A stretch of 64,000 bases of DNA from contig JBCCKF010000001.1 of assembly GCA_039027435.1 (NCBI GenBank), forward strand, positions 310,001 to 374,000, in the 5' to 3' direction. Below, one piece after another: positions 35,643 through 44,640 of this stretch (position 1 is its first letter; the number at the start of each line of letters is the position of its first letter). Made by a program: the position numbers and the translations under genes. The notes under the pieces are model-generated. The model made no database searches and was not told the DNA's origin. It saw nothing but the letters and a program-made list of their open reading frames with translations. The stretch comes from CALBPI01 sp039027435 (GTDB lineage Bacteria > Pseudomonadota > Gammaproteobacteria > Steroidobacterales > Woeseiaceae).

Positions 35643-35749
35643 CCCTGACAAAAGTCACATTAGCCGCAGGCGGTTTGCCAATAGCGGCGACCCGAACCTC
35701 TACGCCATGATGTGCCCAAGTTGAATCGAAACGTTCAGGGAGCTTCATC

Positions 35750-36646
35750 TTGGCGACGGCAGCGATATCCGCAGAGGATGTGCACAAACACTACGGCCAG
35801 ACGCGCGCGCTCGACGGCATTAACATCAACATCGAGCGCGGACAGATTTGTGCCCTGCTCGGCCAGAATGGTGCTGGCAAGACCACGTTCATCAATACGG
35901 CGCTCGGGCTGACCAAAGCCGACCGCGGCGCGATGCGTGTTTTGGGCATGGATGCAGGTAGCCTGCCAGCCCGCAAGCGCATTGGCGTCATGCTGCAGGA
36001 CACAGACCTTCCCGACTTGTTGACAGCTCGCGAGCACATCGAACGATTCGCCAGCTACTACGATGCACCCGAAAGCACCGACAAACTGATCGAACGCACC
36101 GACATTGGGAACTTCGCCCATACACGCTACAAGAAGCTCTCAGGCGGCCAAAAGCGCCGAGTGCAATTCGCTGTGGCATTGGTCGGGAATCCCGACGTGC
36201 TATTTCTGGATGAACCCACGACCGGACTGGATCAGGACGCGCGAAGCGCCGTATGGGCGAATGTCCGGAGCCTCGCCGATTCAGGCACGACGGTTATCCT
36301 CACGACGCACTACCTTGAGGAGGCAGATGCGCTTGCCGATCGGATCGTGGTGATCAATCAAGGGCAGATCATCGCGGACGACGACGCCGATCGGATTCGT
36401 GCACGTGTGGGTGGCTCTCTGATCACCTGTGAGACGGCGCTGTCCGATAGCCAACTGGGCGCGATGCCGAGCGTGCGCTCGGTACGCAGAAACGGTCGCA
36501 TCGCGCAGATCCTGAGCGAAGACGCAGCGCAGTCACTGCGCACGTTGCTCGCCGACGATACGAGCGTCACCGACCTCACCGTATCCAAACCTTCACTGGG
36601 TGAGGCTTTCACCGCACTAACAGAGCAATCGGAGGTCTTGTCATGA
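35750..36646 (+). CDS. ABC transporter ATP-binding protein
   Basis: A 298-aa ATPase of the drug/bacteriocin exporter (DRA/CcmA-like) group. Walker A GQNGAGKTT, Q-loop in MLQDTDLPD, signature LSGGQKRR, Walker B VLFLDEPTTGLD, H-loop TTH, and a C-terminal domain of about 70 residues as in this group. Start: TTG 35750 with AGGGAG 7 nt upstream; no ATG exists before the conserved start. Overlaps the permease by ATGA. First gene of a five-gene operon ending in a two-component system. Confidence 0.92.
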   Translation: MATAAISAEDVHKHYGQTRALDGININIERGQICALLGQNGAGKTTFINTALGLTKADRGAMRVLGMDAGSLPARKRIGVMLQDTDLPDLLTAREHIERFASYYDAPESTDKLIERTDIGNFAHTRYKKLSGGQKRRVQFAVALVGNPDVLFLDEPTTGLDQDARSAVWANVRSLADSGTTVILTTHYLEEADALADRIVVINQGQIIADDDADRIRARVGGSLITCETALSDSQLGAMPSVRSVRRNGRIAQILSEDAAQSLRTLLADDTSVTDLTVSKPSLGEAFTALTEQSEVLS

Positions 36647-37383
36647 GTCACTCGCTGAGAATCCTCCGGGCAGATACCGGTGCAGAACTGCTGCAGTCGT
36701 TTCGTGCGCCTGAGTTTTTCATCCCGACACTGGCGCTGCCTTCGGCCTTCTACTTGCTGTTCGGAATCGCGATCACTCGCGGTGGTTCAGAGGTTGCCCG
36801 TTACCTTTTGGCGACCTACGGCGTGTTCGCTGTGATGGGGCCGGCACTATTCGGGTTCGGTGCAAACGTATCCAGTGAGCGGGAAAAAGGCTGGCTGATG
36901 TTGACGCAGGCCGCCCCGACCTCAGGTTTGCTCTACGTAACATCGAAGTTGCTAACAACGCTCATCTTCGCGGCCATCGCCCTGCTCCCAATTTATGCAC
37001 TGGCCGGGTTTGTCGCGGGCGTCGAGCTCGAGCGCGGACAATGGGTGCTGCTGTTTGCAACTCATCTACTCGCCGTTGCGCCGTTTTCCTTCATCGGTCT
37101 GACGATCGGTTTCAGCTTTGGCAGCGGTGGTGCGATAGCGGTCTGCAACATTGTGTTTCTCGGACTCGCTGTACTGGGGGGTCTGTGGTTTCCGATCTCA
37201 ATCTTCCCCGGTGTCATGCAAAACATCGCACAAGCGCTGCCCTCGTTTCATATCGCGGAAGTCGGGCTTTGGGTTGTCGGCGCCAGAGATGACGGTGCAC
37301 CGCTCACCCACCTGCTCATTATCGCGATCATGACCGCAGTATTTGCCGGCATGGCGCTTCTGGCCTGGTCGCGAAAACGCTGA
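36643..37383 (+). CDS. ABC-2 type transporter permease
   Basis: A 246-aa integral membrane protein with six helices in the ABC-2 layout: first helix PTLALPSAFYLLFGIAI, GPALFGFGANVSSEREKGWL with the conserved amphipathic E-x-E coupling segment, and a C-terminal FPISIFPGVMQNIAQALPSF motif typical of ABC-2 permeases. Works with the ATPase encoded just upstream to export a small molecule, peptide or lipid. The next gene begins 17 bp after its stop. Confidence 0.9.
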   Translation: MSHSLRILRADTGAELLQSFRAPEFFIPTLALPSAFYLLFGIAITRGGSEVARYLLATYGVFAVMGPALFGFGANVSSEREKGWLMLTQAAPTSGLLYVTSKLLTTLIFAAIALLPIYALAGFVAGVELERGQWVLLFATHLLAVAPFSFIGLTIGFSFGSGGAIAVCNIVFLGLAVLGGLWFPISIFPGVMQNIAQALPSFHIAEVGLWVVGARDDGAPLTHLLIIAIMTAVFAGMALLAWSRKR

Positions 37384-37400
37384 TCGAGGGCACACCCGAA

Positions 37401-39206
37401 GTGTTGAGTAGAGTTTTTATTCGTACGCTCGTCTGTCTGGGTGTTGCGCTGGGTACGGTTCTGCTGACCTTGCCGACACCTGAGACCAACCCCGAGCCGG
37501 AGGCGCCGCCCATCGAGGGTCGGCTCGCATTCACGAACATCGATGTCTTCGACGGCGAACAGATGCGCCGCAACCAAACCGTGATCGTTGATGACGCGCG
37601 CATTCAGGCAATCGGCCAGGACGTCGAAGTCCCGGCGCGCGCGACCGTGATCGATGGCGCTGGCAAAACGTTGTTGCCCGGCCTGATCGACGCGCACGTG
37701 CATACCTACGGTCAGGCGCTGCGCGAGGCACCGCGCTTTGGTGTGACCACCGTGCTCGATATGTTCACCGATCCTGCAACGCTTACGGACACCCGCTCTG
37801 ATCGCGATTCACCTGAGCCCTCCGATCGTGCGGCGTTATTCAGCGCAGGAATGCTCGCCACTGTTACCAGTGGTCACGGCACACAATACGGCATCGAGGT
37901 GGACACGCTCGATGGGCCTGACGAAGCCGAATCGTGGGTCAATGCGCGAGCACTGGAGGGTTCCGACTACATCAAGTTGGTGTATGACCCCTACCGTGGC
38001 ATGCCGAGTCTCGACCTTGCGACCGCCAAGGCGGTGATCGATGCGGCACACGACCGCAAGCTACTCGCGGTGGCCCATGTCACCGACTACCGTGCAGCCG
38101 AGGACATGATCGATGCTGGCATCGACGGGCTGGTGCATATCTTCATCGATCGCGCTGCGGACGACGCTTTGGTCACCAAGGCTAAAGAAGCGGGTATTTT
38201 CATCATTCCGACGCTAACGGTAATCGGCGTGGTGAACGGTGACGCGCCGGGCGCCCACTGGTTGGAGGACGAGCGCCTCGGATCCCTGCTCAGCGGTGCA
38301 CAGCGCGCGTTACTGACACAGAGCTTCGGCCAGTTTCCAGGCATTCGCGCAACTGAGCATGCACTTGCGAGCGTTCGAGCATTCCACGCTGCCGGTGTAC
38401 CGATTCTCGCAGGCACGGACGCACCGAACCCGGGCACCGCACATGGCGTATCGCAACACGATGAGCTCGAGTTGCTGGTCCGCGCTGGGTTGAGTCCGAC
38501 CGAAGCGCTGCGCGCTGCCACCAGCCTCCCAGCAGAAACGTTCTTCATTCGCGATCGAGGTCGCATTGAATCGGGTGCCCGTGCCGATCTGGTGTTGGTC
38601 GAGGGTGATCCTTCCGAAGATATTCTCGCCACGCGCAATATCGTTGACGTTTACCGCAATGGCCACGCTGTGAATCGCACACTGGATGTCGTGTCCGTCG
38701 GCAACGCCGCCACCTTCCCCGCTGACCTCGGTGACTTTGAGGACGGATCGATCCGAGTAAGCGATCTGCTCTGGACGACTACAACAGATGCCATGATGGG
38801 CGGCACTTCCGAGGCAGAGCTGTCATTGATTTCGCCGGGCGCAGACGATTCGGAATCTGCGATCGAGATCGTCGCCAGCAACAACGCGGGCTTCCCCTAC
38901 CCGTGGGCAGGGTTCTTCCTAGACGCGAGCAGTCTGGGGCCAGCAGATATGACGCCGTACACACACATGAACTTTGCGGTGCGCGGGACGCCGGCACGCT
39001 ATCGGCTCATGTTATTCACAGCCGACTCCTACGGTGTACCGCCAACGATCGAATTCCCGGTTTCTGAGGAATGGACATCGGTCTCTCTAGCGCTCGCCGA
39101 TGCGGGAGAATTCGACGCTACCCAGGTCATCGGTTTCGCAATTGTCACCCCATTGGAGACCGGTGCCTACACGTTTGCCGTCGATAACGTGCAACTGGTG
39201 CCATAA
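37401..39206 (+). CDS. Exported amidohydrolase fused to a CIA30-like domain
   Basis: A 601-aa protein. One N-terminal membrane/signal helix (about 5-24), then a metal-dependent amidohydrolase (about 45-430): HxH in GLIDAHVHTYG, metal-bridging candidate Lys in DYIKLVYD, His in AVAHVTDY, His in GLVHIFIDR, Asp in AGTDAPNPG. After a short linker comes a domain (about 445-600) with TDAMMGGTSEAELSL and WAGFFLDA, resembling CIA30/CBM11-like jelly rolls. Likely periplasmic. Starts GTG 37401 (GAGGG upstream) or TTG 37404. Lies between ABC genes and the sensor kinase, so its product or substrate may link to the transporter. Confidence 0.82.
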   Translation: MLSRVFIRTLVCLGVALGTVLLTLPTPETNPEPEAPPIEGRLAFTNIDVFDGEQMRRNQTVIVDDARIQAIGQDVEVPARATVIDGAGKTLLPGLIDAHVHTYGQALREAPRFGVTTVLDMFTDPATLTDTRSDRDSPEPSDRAALFSAGMLATVTSGHGTQYGIEVDTLDGPDEAESWVNARALEGSDYIKLVYDPYRGMPSLDLATAKAVIDAAHDRKLLAVAHVTDYRAAEDMIDAGIDGLVHIFIDRAADDALVTKAKEAGIFIIPTLTVIGVVNGDAPGAHWLEDERLGSLLSGAQRALLTQSFGQFPGIRATEHALASVRAFHAAGVPILAGTDAPNPGTAHGVSQHDELELLVRAGLSPTEALRAATSLPAETFFIRDRGRIESGARADLVLVEGDPSEDILATRNIVDVYRNGHAVNRTLDVVSVGNAATFPADLGDFEDGSIRVSDLLWTTTTDAMMGGTSEAELSLISPGADDSESAIEIVASNNAGFPYPWAGFFLDASSLGPADMTPYTHMNFAVRGTPARYRLMLFTADSYGVPPTIEFPVSEEWTSVSLALADAGEFDATQVIGFAIVTPLETGAYTFAVDNVQLVP

Positions 39207-39214
39207 TTAGAATC

Positions 39215-40315
39215 ATGGACGACGTTATCGACATCGATCAGAGCGAAAAGCGCCGCAAACGCTGGCAGGCGTTTAACCTCGTTTACCTGCTGTTTTATTT
39301 CACGCAATGGTTTTTTGTCCCTCCGACAACCGTGGACGTCGTGGCGATCGTCGTCGCGATTGCCATCTTCCTGCCCATTTTCTTTTCGTCATTCGAGAAG
39401 CACGAACCACGCTATCTGCTGCACATCGCTGCCTTTGAGGTGATCGCGCTGTGCCTTTCGCCGTTCAGTGGCTCTCAGGGCGTGTTCCATGTCTACGCAT
39501 GTGTGCAGGCGGGTTATCAGCGTCCTGCCAAGCGCGGGTTTATCCTGCTCGGCGCTCTCACAGTGTGGTACGGAGCGGTTGGCTTCCTACTGGATTTCTA
39601 TTGGCCGGCTGTCTTGTTCAGCATGTTCCTGGGTGTCGTTACAGGACTATCCTGCAGTGCCGCGGCCGCCGGACTGGAACGCGGACGCGCTTTGCGCCGC
39701 GCGCAGGTGCTGGAGCGACAGCGTGCGGCATTGGCCGAACGCGAGCGAATCGCTCATGACCTGCACGATCTCCTCGGACAAACACTGACCACAGTGGCAC
39801 TGAAATCCGAGGTAGCGCACAAGCTGATCGACAAAGACCCGGCGCGGGCAAAACTCGAAACCGCTGAGGTCGCCGAAGCTGCGCGCAACGCGCTCGCCGA
39901 GATTCGAGCGGCGGTCTACGACATGACCGCAACCACCGTAGAGCAGGAAATCGAACGCGCAGAACAGGCGCTCACCGCCGCCGGAGTTGCACTGGAAATC
40001 AGTGACGATATTCCGCCGCTGGACCCAACGGTCAGCAAGACGTTAGGTCTTACGATCCGCGAAGCCACGACCAACATCGTGCGACATGCGAATGCCAGCC
40101 AGGCGCGTATTGCGTTCCGCTATGACGGTGAAACGCTCGAGGTCGCGGTGCGCGACAACGGTCAAGGCGCACTCGAAGATATGCAGGAAGGCGCTGGACT
40201 GAGCGGACTTCGCAAACGGGTGCGTGCGCTCGGTGGCAAAACCGCGATTCGGATGCAGTCCGGCACCGAAGTCAGGATCTCACTGCCCTTTGAGCACAGC
40301 GGGGCTTCTGCGTGA
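39215..40315 (+). CDS. DesK-like sensor histidine kinase
   Basis: A 366-aa kinase. Five to six membrane helices (about 20-150) without a large extracytoplasmic loop, as in DesK-type intramembrane sensors. HisKA_3 with phospho-acceptor in ERIAHDLHDLLGQTLTTVAL (His about 180), then HATPase_c with REATTNIVRHANASQ (N box), RDNGQG and GLSGLRKRV (G boxes). It starts 8 bp after the amidohydrolase stop and overlaps the response regulator start by 4 bp. Probably senses membrane state or cargo of the neighbouring ABC exporter. Confidence 0.92.
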   Translation: MDDVIDIDQSEKRRKRWQAFNLVYLLFYFTQWFFVPPTTVDVVAIVVAIAIFLPIFFSSFEKHEPRYLLHIAAFEVIALCLSPFSGSQGVFHVYACVQAGYQRPAKRGFILLGALTVWYGAVGFLLDFYWPAVLFSMFLGVVTGLSCSAAAAGLERGRALRRAQVLERQRAALAERERIAHDLHDLLGQTLTTVALKSEVAHKLIDKDPARAKLETAEVAEAARNALAEIRAAVYDMTATTVEQEIERAEQALTAAGVALEISDDIPPLDPTVSKTLGLTIREATTNIVRHANASQARIAFRYDGETLEVAVRDNGQGALEDMQEGAGLSGLRKRVRALGGKTAIRMQSGTEVRISLPFEHSGASA

Positions 40316-40914
40316 TTCGCATCGTGCTTGCCGAGGATCAGTCGATGCTGCGCGGGGCGCTCGCAACACTGCTGGCGCTCGAGGACGACATCGATATCCT
40401 AAGTGATGTGAGTGATGGCGACGCGGCCTGGCGGTGTGTTCGTGATCAAAAACCGGATGTCCTAGTCACCGACATCGAAATGCCGGGAAAAACCGGCATC
40501 GACCTCGCGGAAGCAATTCGCACGCATAAACTCGATACCAACGTTTTGATCGTGACCACGTTCTCACGCCCTGGTTACCTGCAACGCGCATTGCAAGCCG
40601 GAGTGCTTGGCTACATTCTCAAGGACTCATCCAGCAGCACACTCGCCGACGCCGTGCGAAAAGTGGCACGGGGCGAGCGCCATGTACCCGCCGAGCTTGC
40701 GGAACTCGCGTGGACGACACCCGACCCGTTGACCGATCGCGAGCGACAGGTGCTGCGCTTTGCAGAGGCAGGCTTGTCCAACAAGCAGATTGCCGCGGAG
40801 CTCTCGTTGTCGGTAGGGACCATCCGCAACTACCTCACCGATGCAATGCACAAGCTGAACGCGACCAATCGCATCGAGGCCTTCAGAAGCGCACGCGAAC
40901 TCGGCTGGCTCTAG
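40312..40914 (+). CDS. NarL/DesR-type response regulator
   Basis: A 200-aa regulator. Receiver domain: acidic pocket in LAEDQSML, phospho-acceptor in DVLVTDIEMPG (Asp about 54), TTFSRPGY and KD switch residues. C-terminal LuxR helix-turn-helix: LTDRERQVLRFAEAGLSNKQ and LSVGTIRNYLTDAMHKLN. GTG start overlaps the kinase stop (GTGA). Cognate of the DesK-like kinase; likely controls its own operon including the ABC exporter. The stop overlaps the convergent DUF3313 gene by 4 bp. Confidence 0.93.
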   Translation: MIRIVLAEDQSMLRGALATLLALEDDIDILSDVSDGDAAWRCVRDQKPDVLVTDIEMPGKTGIDLAEAIRTHKLDTNVLIVTTFSRPGYLQRALQAGVLGYILKDSSSSTLADAVRKVARGERHVPAELAELAWTTPDPLTDRERQVLRFAEAGLSNKQIAAELSLSVGTIRNYLTDAMHKLNATNRIEAFRSARELGWL

Positions 40915-41543
40915 CCGCTTTCAACACGATCGGCGTCAGCGCCTTCGGGTGCTGCAGCTTCGAGTGACGCCTTGATACCACGTGCAATCTCATCGAGAGC
41001 AAATCGTGCGTGACCGTATTGCGAGAAGCTCTTGGTGACCTCCGCAATGCCGCCCGCTTCATAGCCCACACCGGACGCGATGGATACGCCATCGGTGGTT
41101 TGCTCCAACGAGAACTCCACCGTCGCACCGCCGTTATCGACCGGACCGAACAAAACGATACTGGTGAACAGATTGAGGCCTCGGCTGACACCATCGATGT
41201 CGGTGACCGCGGTACGCAGCGTAAGAATGCCCGGCTCTTCGATTTCCGTCACCGTCATGCATTGGCTGATTTCGCGCGTAAGCGACTCGATCAAGTGCGC
41301 ACGAAGCGCCTCTTGTGCTTCCGCGTCTACCTCGACATCTTCACTGACTCGCCACTCTGGCCTCGCAATGAACACTCGCTCATGACGCTGCAGCGCCTCG
41401 CGGTCGACGCTCGCGACCATGTCGTCGAACCCCGGCACGGGTTCGTGCTCGTAGCCTTCGAGAAAACCACTCTCAGTAAAGGACTGGTTTGCGCAACCGG
41501 AGAGAAAAAGCATAGCGCCAAGCGCCAGAATGGTTCGAATCAT
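40911..41543 (-). CDS. DUF3313 family lipoprotein
   Basis: A 210-aa lipoprotein: lipobox LSGC (Cys about 17). The mature N-terminus SGFLEGYEHEPVPG is characteristic of DUF3313. The body has short strands with TLRTAVTDIDGVSRGLN and a Gly-rich VGYEAGGIAE segment. Location inner leaflet of the outer membrane is likely. Function unknown. A related secreted protein without lipobox lies at 4927-5535. It is divergent from the zinc-ribbon membrane protein. Confidence 0.8.
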   Translation of the reverse strand: MIRTILALGAMLFLSGCANQSFTESGFLEGYEHEPVPGFDDMVASVDREALQRHERVFIARPEWRVSEDVEVDAEAQEALRAHLIESLTREISQCMTVTEIEEPGILTLRTAVTDIDGVSRGLNLFTSIVLFGPVDNGGATVEFSLEQTTDGVSIASGVGYEAGGIAEVTKSFSQYGHARFALDEIARGIKASLEAAAPEGADADRVESG

Positions 41544-41634
41544 CGGATCACCTCGGAATCAGGTACTCATGAATCCAGACCCGAGGCAGGCCCGAAAGCT
41601 TTCAAGATGCTCTGCCTCATGCCACGATCCGCCT

Positions 41635-42498
41635 ATGGCTGAACCGCTAACGCACTGCCCAAACTGCGGAAACCCGCTCGCAGCGCATGATCGCTTCTGC
41701 TCGCAGTGCGGGCAAAAGGTCTTGTCTCCCGAGGATCGCCGGCTCGCCAGTCTGCTGAAGGAGAGCATCGAAGAGATGACGGACCTGCGCGGACGTGTGC
41801 TGCCGTCGATCGGCACGCTGTTGTTTCGACCCGGGGCGTTAGCTCGCGCTTATCAGATCGGGCGCAGACGCAGTTTTCTCGCACCGATCTCCTTGTTCCT
41901 GTTTGCCAACGTCTTGTATTTCTTGATTCCGGGTTTGAATGACTTTCAGGTCTCACTGCTGGATCAGATCACACTGCAACCGTATAGCAAATGGACCGCG
42001 GCGATTGTCGACTATCAGCTTCGCGTCGACCCTGGTGGCGCGATCGCCATGTCCCGTAACGCCGACCCTGCCTATCTCGGGTTATCGAACCTCTACACGC
42101 TGCGCGCCGCAGATATCTCGAAATCCATCATCATCCTGCATGTGCCATTACTGGCTGCGCTCACCGCACTGTTGGTCATCGACAAGCGCCTGCCCTACGC
42201 CGATCACCTGGTGCTGGCGTTGCACTACATGGCCTTCATCATGCTGTTTTTCGTGATCGCGCCGCACGTGCTCTGGCCGTTGGCACGCGCAATCGTCGAA
42301 CCGTTCTGGCCTGATGCGCCGTTATTTCGAATCGTCATCGCGCTGATGTATGTGTATGCGGCAGTGATGTTGCGCACCGCTTTCCAGCTGCCGTGGTGGC
42401 GCGTGGTACCGACAACCGTGGTGTTCCTGATCGGTTATGGACTGATCCACACGTTTTATCGATTGATCCAGTTCTTCGTCGTGTTTAGCTCGCTGTAG
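41635..42498 (+). CDS. DUF3667-like membrane protein with N-terminal zinc ribbon
   Basis: A 287-aa protein. It opens with a four-cysteine zinc ribbon CPNCGNPLAAHDRFCSQCGQ (about residues 7-26) and continues into five or more membrane helices, as in DUF3667. A conserved FRPGALARAYQIGRRRSFLA segment precedes the first helix. The start at ATG 41635 (MAEPLTHC) puts the ribbon at the N-terminus; the frame upstream to 41530 overlaps the divergent DUF3313 gene. The stop overlaps the convergent decarboxylase by 14 bp. Function unknown. Confidence 0.8.
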   Translation: MAEPLTHCPNCGNPLAAHDRFCSQCGQKVLSPEDRRLASLLKESIEEMTDLRGRVLPSIGTLLFRPGALARAYQIGRRRSFLAPISLFLFANVLYFLIPGLNDFQVSLLDQITLQPYSKWTAAIVDYQLRVDPGGAIAMSRNADPAYLGLSNLYTLRAADISKSIIILHVPLLAALTALLVIDKRLPYADHLVLALHYMAFIMLFFVIAPHVLWPLARAIVEPFWPDAPLFRIVIALMYVYAAVMLRTAFQLPWWRVVPTTVVFLIGYGLIHTFYRLIQFFVVFSSL

Positions 42499-43948
42499 CG
42501 CGAACAGCGTTACCGTGCTCGACGACAGCGTCCAGCAGCAGATTCATATCCGACACGGTACTGCGATGGTTGGTGATCGCTACCCGAATGACGAAGCACC
42601 CATCGCGTCGCGTGCTCGAAGGTACGGCGAGCCCACTCTCCTGGATGCGTAGCAAGATCTCACGATTCCATCCGTCGAGTGTTTCATCGTCGACACCATC
42701 AACAACATATCGAAAACACACGATGTTGAGCGGCGCCGGTTCGAACAGCTCAAGCTGCTCATGCTGGCGCACCCGCTGCGCAAGGTGCTGCGCTTGTTCC
42801 ACGTTCTGCGCAACGATAGCGCCAATCTTGTTGATACCGTGATGCTGGAACGCGACCCACGCTTTCAAGGCCCGGAACCCACGACTGAGCTGGGGTCCCA
42901 TCGCCGCGAAGTGCAAATCCTGTGGCTGAATACCGCGACCGGGTGGTGTCAGGTAGGCCGCTTGCGTCGCGAATGCTTCCTCCTGAAGTGCTCGATCACG
43001 CACGAGAACCGCGCCGATTTCATACTGCAAAAAACCCCACTTGTGCAGATCGAACGCGATCGAGTCGGCGCGCGCCATCCCCTCCGTCAGGTGCTTAAGC
43101 TCCTCCGAAAACGCCAGCAACGCACCGAATGCACCGTCAACATGGAGCCAAAGCTTCTCGCGCTCACAGAAATCCGCTAGTGCGTGCAAATCATCGATCG
43201 CACCGCTATCGACAGTGCCCACATTCGCGACCACTGCCAGCGGCACTCTTCCCGCCTTGCGATCATCAGCAACCGCCTCTGCCAGCGCGGACAAATCCAC
43301 GCGATGCTGATCATCGGCAGCCACACGGACCATGGCATCGCGACCCATACCGACGATATCACAGCCCTTCTCTGCCCAGCTGTGCGTCACCGAGGAACCA
43401 TAGATTCGAAATGCGGGTAGTCCGCTCAATCCGTGGTGCCGCACGTGTTCCGGATCGGCCGCGTTTCGGGCCACGATCAATCCGATGACGTTAGCCATCG
43501 TACCGCCGCTTACAAACAAACCACCGGCTGTGGTGGGGTAGCCCATGATCTCGCAACACCACGCGATCGTCTGGTCTTCGATTTCGCTCGCACTCTGATC
43601 ATAGCCGGCCAGGTGCGAATTCATACCCGCCGCGACCATGTCGGCGATCATGCCGTCGATGGTGCCGTTGCCCATCACCCAGCCATAAAAGCGCGGGCTG
43701 ATATTGCCTGTTGGATAAGGGATGACTGCGTCCCGCAAACGGTCGCAGACGGCATCCAGTGCCTGCCCCTGCCGCGGCACAGGCTCACGAAACGAATCAC
43801 GAATTTCGTCGGGCAAGGGCTGCCAGGCGGGCCGATCACCGACATCCTTCAATCGATCAAACAGAACATCGAGTAATTCATGCGCATTGCGCCGCGCACC
43901 CTCCCAATCCTCCGGATCCAGATTGATTTCGTGTCTGTCTTTTTGCAT
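42485..43948 (-). CDS. PLP-dependent decarboxylase (group II, aromatic amino acid type)
   Basis: A 487-aa fold-type I enzyme of the DDC/glutamate decarboxylase family. PLP-binding Lys is in DSIAFDLHKWGFLQYEIG (about residue 305), the Asp that pairs the pyridine nitrogen in WLHVDGAFGALL (about 271), and the base-stacking His in SSVTHSWAEKG. N-terminal PRFYGWVMGNGTIDGMIADM is typical. Substrates in this family include aromatic amino acids, glutamate and aspartate-derived acids; none can be picked here. Its gene lies 11 bp after the exonuclease gene and may be in that operon. Confidence 0.88.
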   Translation of the reverse strand: MQKDRHEINLDPEDWEGARRNAHELLDVLFDRLKDVGDRPAWQPLPDEIRDSFREPVPRQGQALDAVCDRLRDAVIPYPTGNISPRFYGWVMGNGTIDGMIADMVAAGMNSHLAGYDQSASEIEDQTIAWCCEIMGYPTTAGGLFVSGGTMANVIGLIVARNAADPEHVRHHGLSGLPAFRIYGSSVTHSWAEKGCDIVGMGRDAMVRVAADDQHRVDLSALAEAVADDRKAGRVPLAVVANVGTVDSGAIDDLHALADFCEREKLWLHVDGAFGALLAFSEELKHLTEGMARADSIAFDLHKWGFLQYEIGAVLVRDRALQEEAFATQAAYLTPPGRGIQPQDLHFAAMGPQLSRGFRALKAWVAFQHHGINKIGAIVAQNVEQAQHLAQRVRQHEQLELFEPAPLNIVCFRYVVDGVDDETLDGWNREILLRIQESGLAVPSSTRRDGCFVIRVAITNHRSTVSDMNLLLDAVVEHGNAVRATAS

Positions 43949-43959
43949 TGGCCTTGTCC

Positions 43960-44640
43960 CTAGGCGTTGATCACACTCCAGACCCGGCTATCGCTGCCGT
44001 CGCGATGATGCGCCAGCATGGCCAACAGAAGCTCTGCGGTTGCGAGCGCGTCGACCAGACAATCGTGAGATGCATAAGCGGGCAAACGGTAGTCGGCGCG
44101 CAGATCCATCAGTCGCAATGACTGGGGTCCCCCAAGGTGATGCTGTCTCGCTGCACGCACTCTTGCAAGTGCCAGTGTATCGATCACCGGCACATGCAGC
44201 GGCACACCCCCCAGTCTGCAGCACTCACGATCCAGAATCGCCTTGTCCAGCCCCGCATGGTGTACCACCAGAACGCGCCCCGCCATCACTTCGAATACCC
44301 GCGCCATTGCCTCATCGATACTACGACCATCGGTCAAATGGCTATCCGTCAATCCATGGATCGTTGCGCTACTGCCCACCTCCTCGTCAGGACTGACGAG
44401 CCATCGTTCGGCGCTCGACAGGTCGACTCGCCCCTCTCGGACAATGACCCACCCGATGCTGAGCACACTCGCGTTTTGCGTATCGAGTCCGTTGGTTTCC
44501 ATGTCCAGTGCCACCAACTCGACGTCGCCGATGGCGGCATCGGCAGCGGGCAATGGCGCACTCAGGAGACGACTAACAGCATCGTCCGTCACGCGTTTGC
44601 GCGCACGCCAGCGTCGCCATTGAAGCCACGCCCGACTCAT
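43960..44640 (-). CDS. DnaQ-like 3'-5' exonuclease (DEDDh)
   Basis: A 226-aa exonuclease with the four acidic residues and His of the DEDDh class: VALDMETNG (Exo I), HGLTD and VVHHAGLDKAIL (Exo II), and YASHDCLVDALATAE (Exo III). An N-terminal basic stretch of about 35 residues precedes the domain. It overlaps the upstream DUF294 gene by ATGA. This pairing of DUF294-CBS protein and a DnaQ-like exonuclease next to acs/actP genes is common in Gammaproteobacteria; the physiological link to acetate is not clear. Confidence 0.88.
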   Translation of the reverse strand: MSRAWLQWRRWRARKRVTDDAVSRLLSAPLPAADAAIGDVELVALDMETNGLDTQNASVLSIGWVIVREGRVDLSSAERWLVSPDEEVGSSATIHGLTDSHLTDGRSIDEAMARVFEVMAGRVLVVHHAGLDKAILDRECCRLGGVPLHVPVIDTLALARVRAARQHHLGGPQSLRLMDLRADYRLPAYASHDCLVDALATAELLLAMLAHHRDGSDSRVWSVINA

